Positions 45,906 to 57,752 of a stretch of DNA of 64,000 nucleotides are shown here, piece by piece; positions within the stretch are counted from its first letter, which is position 1, and the number at the start of each line of letters is the position of its first letter. The position numbers were made by a program, and so were the translations under genes. The notes beneath the pieces are model-generated. The model was not told the origin of the DNA and made no database searches. It worked only from the letters and a program-made list of their open reading frames with translations. The stretch is from positions 282,986,524 to 283,050,523 of the forward strand of contig NC_080540.1 in the NCBI RefSeq assembly GCF_028640845.1, in the 5' to 3' direction. This DNA comes from Ahaetulla prasina (taxonomy: Eukaryota; Chordata; Lepidosauria; Squamata; Colubridae).

Positions 45906-46465
45906 TTGTTTTATCTAACTTCTAAAACAGGCATTTTTTTGGGGGGTGGGGGAGATTTCACTGACTGGGCTTGGGATATTACGTGCCTGGAAAGAATTAA
46001 AATAAAGTAAATAAATCTACAGAAAAGATCAGTTGAGGATTATACCTTGAAATAATGGATGCCACAGCATGTGAAAACAGAAGTATTACTTTTTTTCAGG
46101 CACCTGAGGAGAGAACAACCAAGTCATTTTCTTTCGCCTTGTCTCCCAACGTTACTGCAGCAAATGAAAACAAACTGCTCATTAAACGTGTATGAATGGG
46201 GTTTTTCTTCTAAATAAGGGTGGATTCCTTTTCCCAAGATTCAGCCATTGGTTCCAAGTGGCTTGGGAACAATCACATGCAATCAGCATTTGTCTACTGC
46301 TGCTTTACAAAACTTCCCTATCAGCGAAAGCTGGAAGAGAGAGACGAGTCCCATTCATGTTGCATCCATCACTTCCTCTCTACAACCCAGCAGTGAATTA
46401 AATCCTCAACCTGTCAATTAATGTGTAGTTTCAATAGAAGAGAATATTTGCAGCTCAGGGTTGAA

Positions 46466-46915
46466 CTATGAGGTCCTTGATGCTCTTGAAGCTTGGTTGT
46501 TTTCTTGCAGACATTTCATTAAGAAACTAAGAAACTTCATCAGTGTCTACTTGGGTAATGAAACATCTGCAATAAAGCAACGATGAAAGCACCAAGGACC
46601 CTGTAATTTGTAGTTTAACACTAGAAGTTCTTACAGAATCAGTGCTGGTGAGTGTAGGGCTTGATCCCTGTACGTACATACATACATACATATATTTTTT
46701 ATATACCTGTTTATAATTATATAATTATAATTATGTAATCAAGGAACTACCAAGGTGAAAAAACCTCATACCTTCATCAACATTGACAGGGCAAGTTGCT
46801 GCACGTAAACCAGGAGCAAAGCCAATACACTGATGATGTTACCTACTTAGGTAACGAGATGTTTCAGCAAATAACCAAGCTCAGAGAACACCAAGGACTC
46901 CATATTGTACATAAC
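46466..46915. mobile_element. Two fragments of an inverted-repeat element
   Basis: 46466-46605 (cttgaagcttggttgttttc, ttgcagacatttcattaaga, ... gcaccaaggaccct) and 46796-46915 (gatgatgttacctacttagg, aacgagatgtttcagcaaat, aaccaagctcagagaacacc) are opposite-strand halves of one repeat type (aaccaagct / agcttggtt). Confidence 0.55.
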
Positions 46916-46919
46916 TTAG

Positions 46920-48560
46920 ACCTTCTAATTTCTTTTGGGCAGGTTTACTAAAAGGAAGATAAACCTGATTTTATGTTGATACGCCAATCAAGGGAAGATT
47001 AAATACGGGGGGGGGGACAGGGGTTGAGACGGGACACGATGACACACACGTTCAAAGTCTCATTTGGCTCCATTATAATATCCTTAGTGAATTTAAGCCA
47101 ATCCTTCAATTAAAGTTTCATTACTCAGGGAAAAGAATTACTGCTCTTTTTTCAGATCAGTACAGTAAAGGGAGCAGAATGAATGCATCTCAATCAGTTC
47201 TCTTGGTTTTCTTAATTAACAGTACCATAAATCAAGTGTCAGCTTTGGAAGCCTTCGGCCTAGTATGGTTTTACTGCAGGAGGGGTTTTCTGGAATGCTG
47301 ACATCAAGATATATTCAGATGGAAATCTGACTTTTCATATTTTCATTCTCTACATACTATAAGACACAACTGACCTAAATGATTGGGTTTGACCTTGGAA
47401 TCATTTCACACATTTTAAATTTAAAGGTAACAGAAAGATTGGGAAAGGTTCAAATACAGAGCACATAATTGTAACGGAAATTCATTGAATTACATTTTTG
47501 GTTAAAATAAGTCAGTCCTTCCACACTCACTTAATGACCATAAATGGATATATCACAAGACACAAGACTAGCACTTAATGGCATCATAAATTCAGAAAAT
47601 GTGCTCCTTTCTTTATCCACTAAAACATGGTTTTGCTCACATGACTGGCTAGTAAATTGCAACAAGAATTTGCTTACCACCTTAAATTCAATTAACTGCA
47701 GATTTGCCTTATTTTTACATTTGTTTCAATTCTCTGAGATTTCATTTTGCTTTAAAGCATTGTCTTGGGTTTTTCAAACCTTTTCTTAACTGGATTAGAT
47801 TTAGATTCTTAGCTGCACCTAGTGAAATTACTGCACCCAATTAAAATTGACCTAATAATTTTGTAGCAGTGGGAAGAACTGCCTACTGATTCTATCTGAA
47901 ATCTTGAAGTCTCGAAATCAACTTTTTCCTAGAAAGTTGAAAAAGAACGAAACTTCTATGGGCATTCTCTAAATTTAGGGGAGAGCTTTATCTCCAAAAG
48001 AAGGTTAAATTCCCCAAATATCAGTTTTTGCAAACGTGGAGCTGCTTTCCTGTCTCTTTGGCATCTAAAACCCTGGCAGCATAGATTAATTTCTAAAGTG
48101 ATTTAAATTCATGGAAGCAAAGATCGCCAAGAGGAAAAAAAAAGCTCAGTTAAAAGAAAATATTGGCATTAATATTAATATCTAAAGATCCATATCCTGG
48201 ATATTCATGCATACAAATTGGTCAGACAATTAAATATGTTGCTTTGAAAAGATAGCCTGTAATTATAAATAAAACCCTGCAGGTAGGGTTGGTAAAATTC
48301 TTCCCTAAAATCATAGATTCAAATTCAAATTAATGTTCACAAGAGTGCATTTAATGGAGCAGTGAGCTGGCGTGCTATGGGCTATGGCTTTTGAATTTCT
48401 GAAGGCTATCTGCCAAGAGAAAAGAGGCAAATCTTTCTCAGGCTTTCTGTAAAAGCAGCACAGCCAAATCTTGATCGAAATTGGGAATGTGTCATTTAAA
48501 ACAAAAAGTGTTTCAAAAACACTTCTAGAAAGTGACTAAAAATGCAGCCAGATGGATAAA
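46920..48560. other. Long apparently unique interval
   Basis: 1.6 kb without a recognisable transposon, unusual for this window. No exon with splice context is visible. A G8 run is at about 47008. Confidence 0.4.
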
Positions 48561-48565
48561 TAAGA

Positions 48566-48682
48566 TCACTGGAGGTTTTCAAAAATAGACTGGACAACCC
48601 TTTGATTGGGATAGTATAAGGCTCCTGCCTTGAGTAGGGTATTGGACTAGAAGACCTCCAAGGTCCCTTCCAGCCATATGCT
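48566..48682 (+). mobile_element. CR1 3' end
   Basis: cactggaggttttcaaaaat, ggacaaccctttgattggga, ggactagaagacctccaagg, tcccttccagccatatg. Ends at the hAT insertion. Confidence 0.87.
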
Positions 48683-49084
48683 CAGGGGTGGGCTGCTGGG
48701 GGTTCACAGGGGTTTGGGAGAACCTTTAGCTAAGATTCTATGCAGTTTGAAGAACCCCCAAATCCCACTCCTGGCTGGCCCCGCTCACCCCATCCTGCCC
48801 CTCCCAGGAGTCCCCACACGGCCCGTTTTGGATGCAGGTAAGTGCAGGGAGAGTGAAAAACGGAAGTTCAGGAAGGCCGGAAATGGCCTTCAGAGGGCCT
48901 CTGGAATCTGGGGAAGCTGTTTTCGCCCTTCCGGAGGCTCAACGAAAGCCTCCAGAGCCCAGGGAGGGCAAAAATGCCCTTCCCAACATGTTGCAGGAGG
49001 CCGACTAGGCCACGCACACCATGGCCATGCCCACCCAGCACCAGGCAGAGAACCCCTTGCTAAAAATTTTGAAGCCCACCCCTG
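48683..49084. mobile_element. hAT-like element, CAGGGGTGGGCTGC family (complete)
   Basis: Ends CAGGGGTGGGCTGC / GAAGCCCACCCCTG. Inserted at the CR1 3' end. Flanking octamers catatgct / cctatatt match 5 of 8. Relatives at 5136 (left end) and 22380 (right end). Confidence 0.82.
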
Positions 49085-50169
49085 CCTATATTTCTCTAAT
49101 CACTTCTTCACATCATATCCCGCTCTGCTGTGCTTCCCAATTCAATGTTGGCACTCAGTTCTGAAGATACTGTAAGCTATGAGTACTTGTGATTTCAGGG
49201 CCTTGCATGACACATAAATAAATCATGACATTGTATTAATATCATTTCAATTTTGAGAGTTATATATTGCAGGGTTATACTTCTCTTTTAACTAGAAAAA
49301 CAGGTAGAAAAACCGATAGACATTAGAAGTGTAACAATTTGCCTTGTTAGCAAAAGTTCTACTAACACCATTCTGTAAAAGAAATAAATACAATGTTTTG
49401 AACTGAATAGGACAAACACAACTCATTTAAAAATAAAAAGCTCACAGTCCAGCTCATACAGTCCAACTCAAAGTGCCACTGAACACAACAGGAGTCAATT
49501 GTACAAGGCTTAGAATGGTGCCTTGTAAGGATAATATGGCAATTTCATGCTTTTTCCTATACCGTCCCAGTCAATAGTGTTATTAAATTGGGGCAGGAAT
49601 CCAGGACAGCAGATTGGTGTGATCTTTGCACAAAATGAAAGAAATGTCTGCATAATTGCATACTCTCATTTTGCCGCACAAAATCACAAAGAAGAAACCA
49701 GTCTTCCATAATATTCAGTCCAGGTGGATCTAGCATACAAATTTGTAGCCAGTGATAATGGTTTCTAAAGTTTTTTTTAAGTCATAAAAGTGTGAAAACC
49801 AAGGTTGTTTCAAATAACAAAAAATGTTTAGTTGATGACATCAAAATTATGGAAAGGGGAAGACTTATGAACAATTATGATGACTGGAAATGAAAATATT
49901 CTTGATATCCCCAATAGATAGTCCCATTGAAGAAATCAATTATTTGTTTTCCAGTCCAGAGGGAGAGCTAGTTCATATGAACTCATGGTTCCGGAAATGA
50001 GAATTGCTTGATAGTAAAATGTTGCTCAACAATGGGAGAAATTTCTGCTAGGGTTAGAAGAGCCTATTTCCCTTGAGATATTCAAGCATAAACTTGAAAA
50101 TTAGCCCTCTATATCCTGAACTGAACAAAATGTTGGATCAAACAACCTACCATGGCATTTCCAATATGG
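49085..50169. other. Unannotated interval
   Basis: AT-rich and apparently unique. Confidence 0.35.
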
Positions 50170-50179
50170 TACCCTTTAG

Positions 50180-50460
50180 AAACCATCTTCAGGCCAGATC
50201 CTGAAGATGAAACTGAGATACTTTGATCACTTAATGAGAAGGAAGGACTCACTGGAGAAGAGCCTAATGCTGGGAACGATTGAGGGCAAAAGAAGAATAG
50301 GACGACAGAGAACGAGGTGGCTGGATGGAATCACTGAAGCAGCCGGCGTGAACTTAAATGGTCTCTGGCAGATGGTAGAGGACAGGAAGGCCTGGAGGAA
50401 AATTGTCCATGGGGTCGCGATGGGTCAGACACGACTTCGCAACTAACAACAACAACAACA
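50180..50460 (+). mobile_element. Bov-B (RTE) LINE 3' fragment
   Basis: The frame 50207-50446 matches the Bov-B ORF2 C-terminus: KLRYFDHLMRRKDSLEKSLM, then GKRRIGRQRTRWLDGITEA and DRKAWRKIVHGVAMGQTRLR. It is followed by the gggtcgcgatgggtcagaca, cgacttcgc, (AAC)n 3' end. A perfect 10-bp duplication accctttaga flanks it (50170-50179; 50461-50470). It is heavily 5'-truncated and cannot move. Confidence 0.95.
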
Positions 50461-50470
50461 ACCCTTTAGA

Positions 50471-51294
50471 TGTGTTGGGCTACAACTTCCAGGAGCAACA
50501 ATCTAAGTATCTGACAACACACTTGAGCTGGTTTAGCTGAAATTCAAACAATGGACTTCAATTGGTTACTAAATTGTGCCATATTTTAGATCAATACCTT
50601 GAACCCTAATCTAACCAATGAGACTGTGTGTGTGTGCACTACTTGACCTACTTAAGTGTACTGTATACCTTTGAGTTGTAGTATACTGAACTTGGTGTGG
50701 TAGTTTGGAAGATTTCCTGATTATATAGAAGCTGCAATTCCAAGGCTGTATTGGAAGATTATCTGCATGCATATCAACTTTAGCCATGCTATATACAAAA
50801 TACTGGAAAATTGAATTTCTCCACAATCTCTCCCTGCATTTTCCCCCTTTAATTTTTAAATGTAGTTTTCTTTCTAAAACTTCAGAATAGCAAAGAACGT
50901 GGGGATGGGGGTGGGGCAACATTTGAGCATTTTAATCTCAGCAACTGCCCCAATCCTGTTAAAGTTTGCTGGTCTAGCTTGTTTTCATGTCAACTGTAGG
51001 AGACTAAAAGAGCAGAGCTGAGGACTAGGCTGCTTATATTTCCATCAAAGCATACGGATGAAGAAATCCAATTTTCTCTTCTTTCACAGGTTTAAAGCTC
51101 CCCTTGCAGATAAAATGCCAACAAAAAAACAAGTTTGGAGATGGACAGTCCTGGCACCACACACCAGTGGAAAGAACAAACATACAACTGGTTATCAGAT
51201 CAGTTGCATACTGGGTGCAGAGCAAAGAGCACAAGATAAGGAGAGGCACGGATATTTTGAACAGCAACATCCTCTACTGGTTGATCAGTCAATG
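50471..51294. other. Unannotated interval
   Basis: (TG)n at about 50623-50635. The 97-103-codon frames on both strands have no domain. Confidence 0.35.
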
Positions 51295-51302
51295 GTCTAA
51301 GG

Positions 51303-51437
51303 CAGGGGTCTCCAACCTTGGCAACTTTAAGCCTGGAGGACTTCAACTCCTAGAATTCCCCAGCCAGCTTTGCTGGCAGGGGAATTCTAGGAGTTGAAAT
51401 CCTCCAGGCTTAAAGTTGCTAAGGTTGGAGATCCCTG
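51303..51437. mobile_element. Palindromic hAT-type MITE
   Basis: Ends CAGGGGTCTCCAACC / GGTTGGAGATCCCTG; perfect octamer GTCTAAGG (51295-51302; 51438-51445). Confidence 0.95.
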
Positions 51438-51616
51438 GTCTAAGGCAACGAAAAAGGAAGGGGAAAGAAAAGCCAAGATGAAAGAAATAAGAGTCTTCAA
51501 GACAATTCCCTTGAAAGGATAGTTCCTGGTTTTTCTGGGGTTTACTCCTAGTTGTTTCCAGATTCCTAACTGTAGCTACTATTTTCAATGTCCACCATGA
51601 ACCTGATGGAAAGTGG

Positions 51617-51913
51617 CAGTGGTGGGATCCTGCCAGTTTAACAACCAGTTTGGTGATTGCGCGCTGCACAGGTGCGCCGTTTGATGAAAGTTTTACAGAA
51701 ACTTACCTTCCACGTTACTGCTGAGGAGTAACACAGCTGAGGCACAGCAATCTGCTCTGCCATGCAAATCAGCTGAGAAGATGTAGGTCAGTAAAGTACA
51801 GGGGCGGGTGGGCAGGCCCACCTGATCGTTGGAGCGAACCGGTTCGCTACCAGCTGATCGTTGGAGCTACAGGTTCGCCCGAACCAGTCCGAACCGGTAG
51901 AATCCCACCCCTG
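51617..51913. mobile_element. hAT MITE, CAGTGGYRGGATCC family, copy 2
   Basis: Ends CAGTGGTGGGATCC / GGTAGAATCCCACCCCTG; perfect octamer GAAAGTGG (51609-51616; 51914-51921). Colinear with 40928-41217. Confidence 0.95.
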
Positions 51914-51921
51914 GAAAGTGG

Positions 51922-53870
51922 GATCTGGACTGTTGACTGTTCTAAGGTGACTGGTATCAGTGCTGACACAGAAGATTACTGACACCCACTGACTGCGACA
52001 ACAGCACACAGGGACTTAACCTGTTATTCCAAACCTGGAGATTCCCATAACTATTAAACTGAAAGCCTATTTCCATCATGAGTTGTCTTTCTAACATTAT
52101 CTTTTGGTAGTTTCCAGCTGCTCCATGCCTGTTACCCAACCACCAAAAGAGTTCTCATCACTTGTGAAGATGGCTCCTTTTCATACAGTTGCAGTTGACT
52201 TTATGGGAAGGGGGGGAAAAAATCATATTTTAACTTATTTTCTGGGTCTGGTGAAGCCTGTGATTCTAGTAGGCTGGATATGGAGGAGAGAGAACTGAAG
52301 ACATTGAAAGTCACTGGTATAACCCCATCATTGACTGAGATCTGTTAAACATTTATTTCCAAATAATGCAAATAAATGATACCATTCAGGAAGGAGGATA
52401 TGATCTACGGTAGCCCACCTGCTCTAAAGGTACATCTGGCAGTTATGACTCAATGCCAGAAGAGATGGTAAAATGAACATCTTGAATTGGCTCAAAGGAA
52501 ACTCAGTACAATGTTTGTAATTCCTTGCCCACCAAAACTCTGGGCTGCTTCTCTACACTTATCAGTGTACTTGACTGGACCAAAGTTCAGGCTTTGTTTA
52601 TAGCAGTATCTGTACTGGACATCTGAAAGTTCCAGAATTTGTTCATATATATGTCTGTAATTTCCAGGCAAATGACTGAGAATGGACCAGGAAGAGAATT
52701 ACACAGCATTTCTCTAAAATGTAATATTGTTATTTCCTTAGAGATGTAGTCGAATTTTCTCGAAGTAATTATCTGCGAACTAGGAACGGGGTTGTCTCAT
52801 TCACTTTGAAAATTCAAGGAAGATGCTTAAAACAAAAGGAGAAGCTAGAAGTGCAAAGAACTGCACACCAGCTCTCTCTCTCTCTCTCTCAATATTACTA
52901 AAGCAGTCAGTTTTGAAGAATGATGTTTGGAGGGTTTGCTTGCTGGGTGAAATCAACTCTTTCTGAATTCCTTCCCTGTCCAATTATTATGGTAGCTTCA
53001 TCAAGTTCCCCTGTGTCTTTCATCTTATCCTAGAGCAGCTACACTGTGCCTTTTATTTTTGATATTAAATTTATTTTGCCTTCATACCATCTCCACCTTA
53101 TATTTAGGTTGGGTTGTTTTTTTGCAGTTCCTGTGGAAAGAGGGCGAGGAATTAAAAACAGAGACTGCTCGATCTCGTATATACTGTACATATGTGACCA
53201 TGGGGGCCTTTATTTTATCGAAAACTAAATTCGATCAGCAATTATGAATTATTATTAATCTATTTTGTTGCCTTGTCTGCCAGGCAGGAGCACACAGACA
53301 AAACACACACAAATGCAAGGGGCACATATTTATTCAGGGAACAAATTTATTTTGCCTGAAGTTGACAAGCTTAATTGACAAGACTGGAAGCCTTGCATAG
53401 GACTTTTGTCTGGGGTTATAATTCACTTCTACTCTTCCCTTTTTTGTGGCTCAATGAAATTTAGGGTCTTCTTTCTTTAAGGTAAGCACGAGAATAAAGG
53501 CACAATAATAGTTTGAAAAGCATTAGAATCGGACTAATGGAAGATTATACAGGATATGTCTGTTTTTGCTGCCAGGGAATAGAGATGCTACTTGGTATCT
53601 TTGTACATTCACAAAAATTATGGTACAAAGACTTCAAACGTTTCAGAAAAATAGTCCACTCTTTAGAACTTAGTTTGTCACACAAAAGTTGAATAACAAA
53701 GATACCGTTTTTTCCAACCTGGCAACCTCAGATAATGTTGGACTATAACCGTCATCCTCCTCAGCCAGTTTGTCTATTGTTAAAACAAGACCAAAGCAAA
53801 CATGAAGTACTATCTCAGGCCTCATTAAGCCAAAGGCAAGTAAAGATTTTCTACTTTGATGAGTTTTTCC
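51922..53870. other. Long apparently unique interval
   Basis: Only a (CT)n run at about 52868-52890 and a decayed hAT-like scrap near 53706-53770 (caacctggcaacctcagata) are visible. No coding exon seen. Confidence 0.4.
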
Positions 53871-53877
53871 TTTGGTC

Positions 53878-54222
53878 CAGGGGTGAAATGCTCCCAGTTA
53901 GGACCGGATCGCCCGATCTGGTAGCAATGGCAGTGGGTGGTTTGGAGAACCAGTAGCAAAAATCCCTGCCCCCCCCAATGAGCTGCGCGATCATTGGGGG
54001 TTGTTTTTTTTTCTTTTTCTTTTAAAAACGGAGCTCAGGAGAGCTGCATGAGGCCCCCCCGAGCTCCATTTTAGCTGGCAGAGTGCTTGGGCCACCACAG
54101 GCGCCCCTGAAATGAGTGTCATTGAGCTGGCCATGCCCACCCTGGTCACATCCACCCCTCCTCAAGGTCAAACACAACGCTGATGAGGCCCTCAATGAAA
54201 TAAGAGTTTGACACCCAAACCT
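53878..54222. mobile_element. Chimeric hAT: two families joined
   Basis: The left end caggggtgaaatgctcccag through tagcaaaaatccctgccccc belongs to the family of 22644-23152 (its right end in reverse). The right part aacggagctcaggagagctg through ccctcaatgaaataagag, tttgacacccaaacc belongs to the family whose left end is at 26320. The join lies near 53990-54025. Confidence 0.68.
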
Positions 54223-54533
54223 TAGGGTATAGACCTAAGTAAGTTCTACCTGAAAAATCCAGAGTATGGGAAACCCAATGCGGGAGTAGTAATTTATCTG
54301 TAGATAGATTAGTATTTTAGGGAATACTAATCTATCCATACTTCTAGAAGCAATGCATAGACTCCCAAGGAAAAAAAATGGATAAAATATTTAGGATCAC
54401 TGTCCATAATGGGATGTTTGATTTTTGATGATGCACTGATGCACATTCCAAAAAAAGTGGGTGAGGTCCAAACAAAAACTAATCTGAATCTGTTTCATTG
54501 ATATTTATACTTTAAGTAGTTTGCAGGTATTCC

Positions 54534-55164
54534 TTATGACATTTGGGACCAGAATTTCCATTGCTAAGCAAGTGAGTCAATTTTACAACTTTTGTCATAT
54601 TGTTAAGCAAATCACTGCAGTTGTTAAAGAGAATTAGGCAATTGGTAAGCAAATCTGGCTTCCACTATTGACTGTTTGTTGAAAAACAACTAGGAAGGTC
54701 ACAAGTGGTGGTCATGTGACCCCAGAACCCTGCAACCGTCATAAATATAAGCTGCTTGCTTAGGGCCTGAATATTGATCACGTAACTGTGGAGATGCTGT
54801 GATGGTCGTAAGTGGGCCTCTGGTGGCTCAACAGACTAATGCAGTCTGTTATTAACAGCAGCTGCTTGCAATTACTGCAGGTTCAAGTCCCACCAGGCCC
54901 AAGGTTGACTCAGCCTTCCATCCTTTATAAGGTAGGTAAAATGAGGACCCAGATTGTTGGGGGCAATAAGTTGACTTTGTATATAATATACAAATGGATG
55001 AAGACTATTGCTTGACATAGTGTAAGCCGCCCTGAGTCTTCGGAGAAGGGCGGGATATAAATGCAAATTAAAAAAAAAAGTGTGAGGCCTGGTTTCACTT
55101 TTTTCTGTGTCATTGTAACTTTGAACTGTCACTAAATGAATGGTTGTAAGTTGAAGACTATCTG
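54534..55164. mobile_element. TA-flanked mariner-like MITE split by a SINE
   Basis: MITE pieces 54534-54814 and 55080-55164. The right end gtaagttgaagactatctg is followed by TA. The SINE duplicated a short target (aagtg). Confidence 0.8.
54815..55079 (+). mobile_element. tRNA-derived SINE with L2-like tail
   Basis: ggcctctggtggctcaacag head, perfect B box ggttcaagtcc, tail ccgccctgagtcttcggaga, poly-A-rich end. Confidence 0.94.
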
Positions 55165-55171
55165 TACACGA

Positions 55172-55321
55172 ATAGGGAGTAAAATGAGGACCCAGATTGT
55201 TGGGGGCAATAAGTTGACTTTGTATATATATATATACAAATAGGATGAAGACTATTGCTAACATAGTGTAAGCCACCCTGAGTCTTCGGAGAAGGGCGGG
55301 ATATAAATGCAAATAAAAAAA
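55172..55321 (+). mobile_element. Same SINE, 5'-truncated
   Basis: Starts within the body (gtaaaatgaggacccagatt) and keeps the tail caccctgagtcttcggagaa. The tRNA head is missing. Confidence 0.9.
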
Positions 55322-55957
55322 CAACTGCATTGATTTGTCCAATTTCTGCAACCACTCATCTCTATTTAATATTACCTCTCTTTTGCACCATTAAAAAGTC
55401 ACAAATGTTAGTTTCTGGACTTCTTTTCAGGTTATGCAACTCTTTATTGTATCTCATAATGACCAGAGTAGTTTTCTGCTGGTCCTTGTTTCCATACACT
55501 TTGGCCTCCAACCTGGGTCTCTGAGACAAAAGATTTTGACTTTATTCAGCATGATTCTTTGATCCAATACGCTGCCTTTGACACAACATATAAGGAACAA
55601 GGTTATTTAAATTGTGGTAGACGGGGGCGGGGTGTGAGGTAGAAGGGAAGAAGTACTTAAACAAGATTTTACCCAACTGATAATGTGACTGTTTAACTTT
55701 TTTCCTGTGAATTGGTTGGGTTATTTTTTTCCCCAGAGAATATGCTCATCTGACCTTTGCATGATCTTGCTAAATATTTACTGACCTTTTTTTTCCCCCT
55801 GTGTTACAAAATTGGTCCTTTCAAGTCTGGGCATAGAATAATTAGCCATTTTTACACTAATTATTTATTTTTAATTATTTCTTTTTTAAAATGTTTGATC
55901 CCATCCTTAAACAATATTCCAACCGTAGGGTTTTTATCCTCACAAACTATTGTGACA
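55322..55957. other. Unannotated interval
   Basis: AT-rich and apparently unique. Confidence 0.35.
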
Positions 55958-55965
55958 TCCTAAGG

Positions 55966-56422
55966 CTGTGATGGCGAACCTATGGCACATGTGCCACAGG
56001 TGGCATGTGCAGCCCTCTTTGCGGGCACGAGAGTCGTCGCCCAGCTCTGCTTCATCCCACATGTGTCTGCGCCTCTCGCCGGCCAGTTGATTTTCGGGTC
56101 TATGCCGCACACGTGCTCCGTGCGCGCATGTGTGAGAGTTACGCGTGCATACAGGGTGGAGGAGGGAGGGTGCCCCCCCACGCAGCCCATTTTGGGCCTA
56201 GCAGGCCTCCCTGCAGCCTCCTGGGACAAAAATGGGCCACGGGGGGGGGGGACCACCCCCGCGGCCCATTTTTGGTCCCAGGAGGCTGCAGCGAGGCCTG
56301 CTAGGCCCAAAATGGGATGGGGGGGGGTCACGCGCAGGCACCCGGGGGGGTGCAGGCACGCGTGTGTGGTGTCGCACGCGTACACTTTTGGCTTGTGACA
56401 ACAAAAAGGTTAGCCATCACTA
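55966..56422. mobile_element. hAT element with CpG-rich palindromic interior
   Basis: Ends CTGTGATGGCGAACCTATGG / AAGGTTAGCCATCACTA; perfect octamer TCCTAAGG (55958-55965; 56423-56430). The interior has an inverted pair gcccattttgggcctagcag / ctgctaggcccaaaatggg-like around 56184-56318. The 138-141-codon frames over it are compositional. Confidence 0.93.
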
Positions 56423-56707
56423 TCCTAAGGCATTCTTTTTTTCTCATCTCCCTTTTCTGCTAGTTTTTTTTTTTTTTTTTAGTTAATTGATCCTATATTT
56501 TCAGCCTTTCTGATCTGGCTGAGCATGCTGCCTGAAGAGTTCTGGAATCCCACACACCTGGACTGCACCTTCCTGGAAACCCAGTTACACGAGACCAACC
56601 CTGACTGAACTCAATGGTTCTTATTTCTGAATGTGCCAGAATATATTGCCAACCCAGGTGGAAGAACCTTAAGTTGAGAAATGAAAGTGGACTGGATGAC
56701 TGTATCT

Positions 56708-56809
56708 GTTCTTTCAACGTACCTGTACACTTTGAAATGATCTGATGACAGTTTACTCTTGCAGACTGCCATCAAATCATTTCAAAATGCACAGGTAAAT
56801 TGAAAGAAC
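56708..56809. mobile_element. Short inverted repeat, MITE-like
   Basis: About 40-bp arms, gttctttcaacgtacctgta and acaggtaaattgaaagaac, with matching gaaatgat / atcatttc. Spacer about 20 bp. No clear target duplication. Confidence 0.6.
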
Positions 56810-56989
56810 AAAAAGGAAAAAGATGCTCTACTGTACCACGGATATCCAGTAAATTCAATTAGTCTTGCATCTGTGGTATAGCAACATCTGAGAGGTATGC
56901 TGAGCTTCGAAGAAATCCAGTTAATATGCTTGTCTTTACTTTGAGCCAGAAGGTGCTTCTGATCTAAACTAGGATTGTACCAACATTTT

Positions 56990-57335
56990 GGAGAGAGTCT
57001 AGTGAAAGGAAAGACTAAGAGGGATGACATGATAGCAGTGTTTCACTATTTGAGGGACTGCCACAAGGAAGAGGTGGTTAACCTATTCTCCAAAGCACTT
57101 GTAGATAGGACAAATTAATCAAGAAGAGAACCAACCTAGAACTAAGGAGAAATTTCCTGACAGAACAATTAATCAGTGGAACAACTTGCCTCCAGAAATT
57201 GTGGGTGCTCCACACTGGAGGTTTTAAAGAAGAGATTGGACAGCCATTTGTCTGAAATGTTATAAGATCTCCTGCTTGAGTAGAGATTGGATAGAGGACT
57301 TCCAAGGTCCCTTCCAACTCTGCATTTCTACTAAA
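56990..57335 (+). mobile_element. CR1 LINE 3' end
   Basis: gggatgacatgatagcagtg, ctaaggagaaatttcctgac, ggaacaacttgcctccagaa, acttccaaggtcccttccaa. Nearest LINE to the NEDD4L 3' UTR. Confidence 0.9.
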
Positions 57336-57601
57336 TTAAGGAAGGGGGAAAGAAAAAGGGAAACACCACTACTAAGAATCTTGTTCGTGGAAATTACTGG
57401 TACAAGTAATTACTCGATCATGGGCATTACCTCCAACAAACAATGTATTTTGGGTGCGTTTTCAGATAGTGTCAATGGCAAGTACTCACAACATAGTTTC
57501 CACTGGCTGGGTATTTACAAAATGGCTGCCACGCGAATATAATTTTCCTCCAACTCGTTTCGCCTCTGAAGATGCTGTCTAACACTCCTTGCTTTCTTTA
57601 G

Positions 57602-57752
57602 GTATACCCTCTCTCCCAAATCCATGGACAAGCCATCGTATATCTACCCAGAAGTTCCTAAAAATGACTGTGAAGCCTATGCAATGACCAGTTATATTAC
57701 TGGGAGCAAGGAAGCAGTGAACAATGTCAAAGCTGGTCCTTTGCGTAGCTGA
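57602..57752 (+). other. Candidate terminal-exon-like frame, unrecognised
   Basis: After a good acceptor-like run (gctttctttag, AG at 57600-57601) a frame of 49 codons ends in TGA (57750). It includes SPKSMDKPSYIYPEVPKND and ends VKAGPLRS. I do not recognise it, and the convergent neighbour expected from mammals (ALPK2) should lie left of miR-122, not here. It could be chance, or the antisense of conserved NEDD4L 3' UTR. Confidence 0.15.

Larger units (their letters stand above)
44341..46054. repeat. Tandem duplication B, copy 2
   Basis: Direct repeat of 42629-44340. The outer left, inner junction and outer right boundaries all read aATGGA, giving 6 bp of microhomology. Confidence 0.97.

Noticed and set aside
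55960..56404. Frames of 68-141 codons, GC-rich
   Set aside because: Confined between the perfect octamers of a hAT element; no domain.
57602..57752. Interpretation as the last exon of ALPK2
   Set aside because: From mammalian order ALPK2 should lie on the far side of miR-122, and I see no alpha-kinase motif here.
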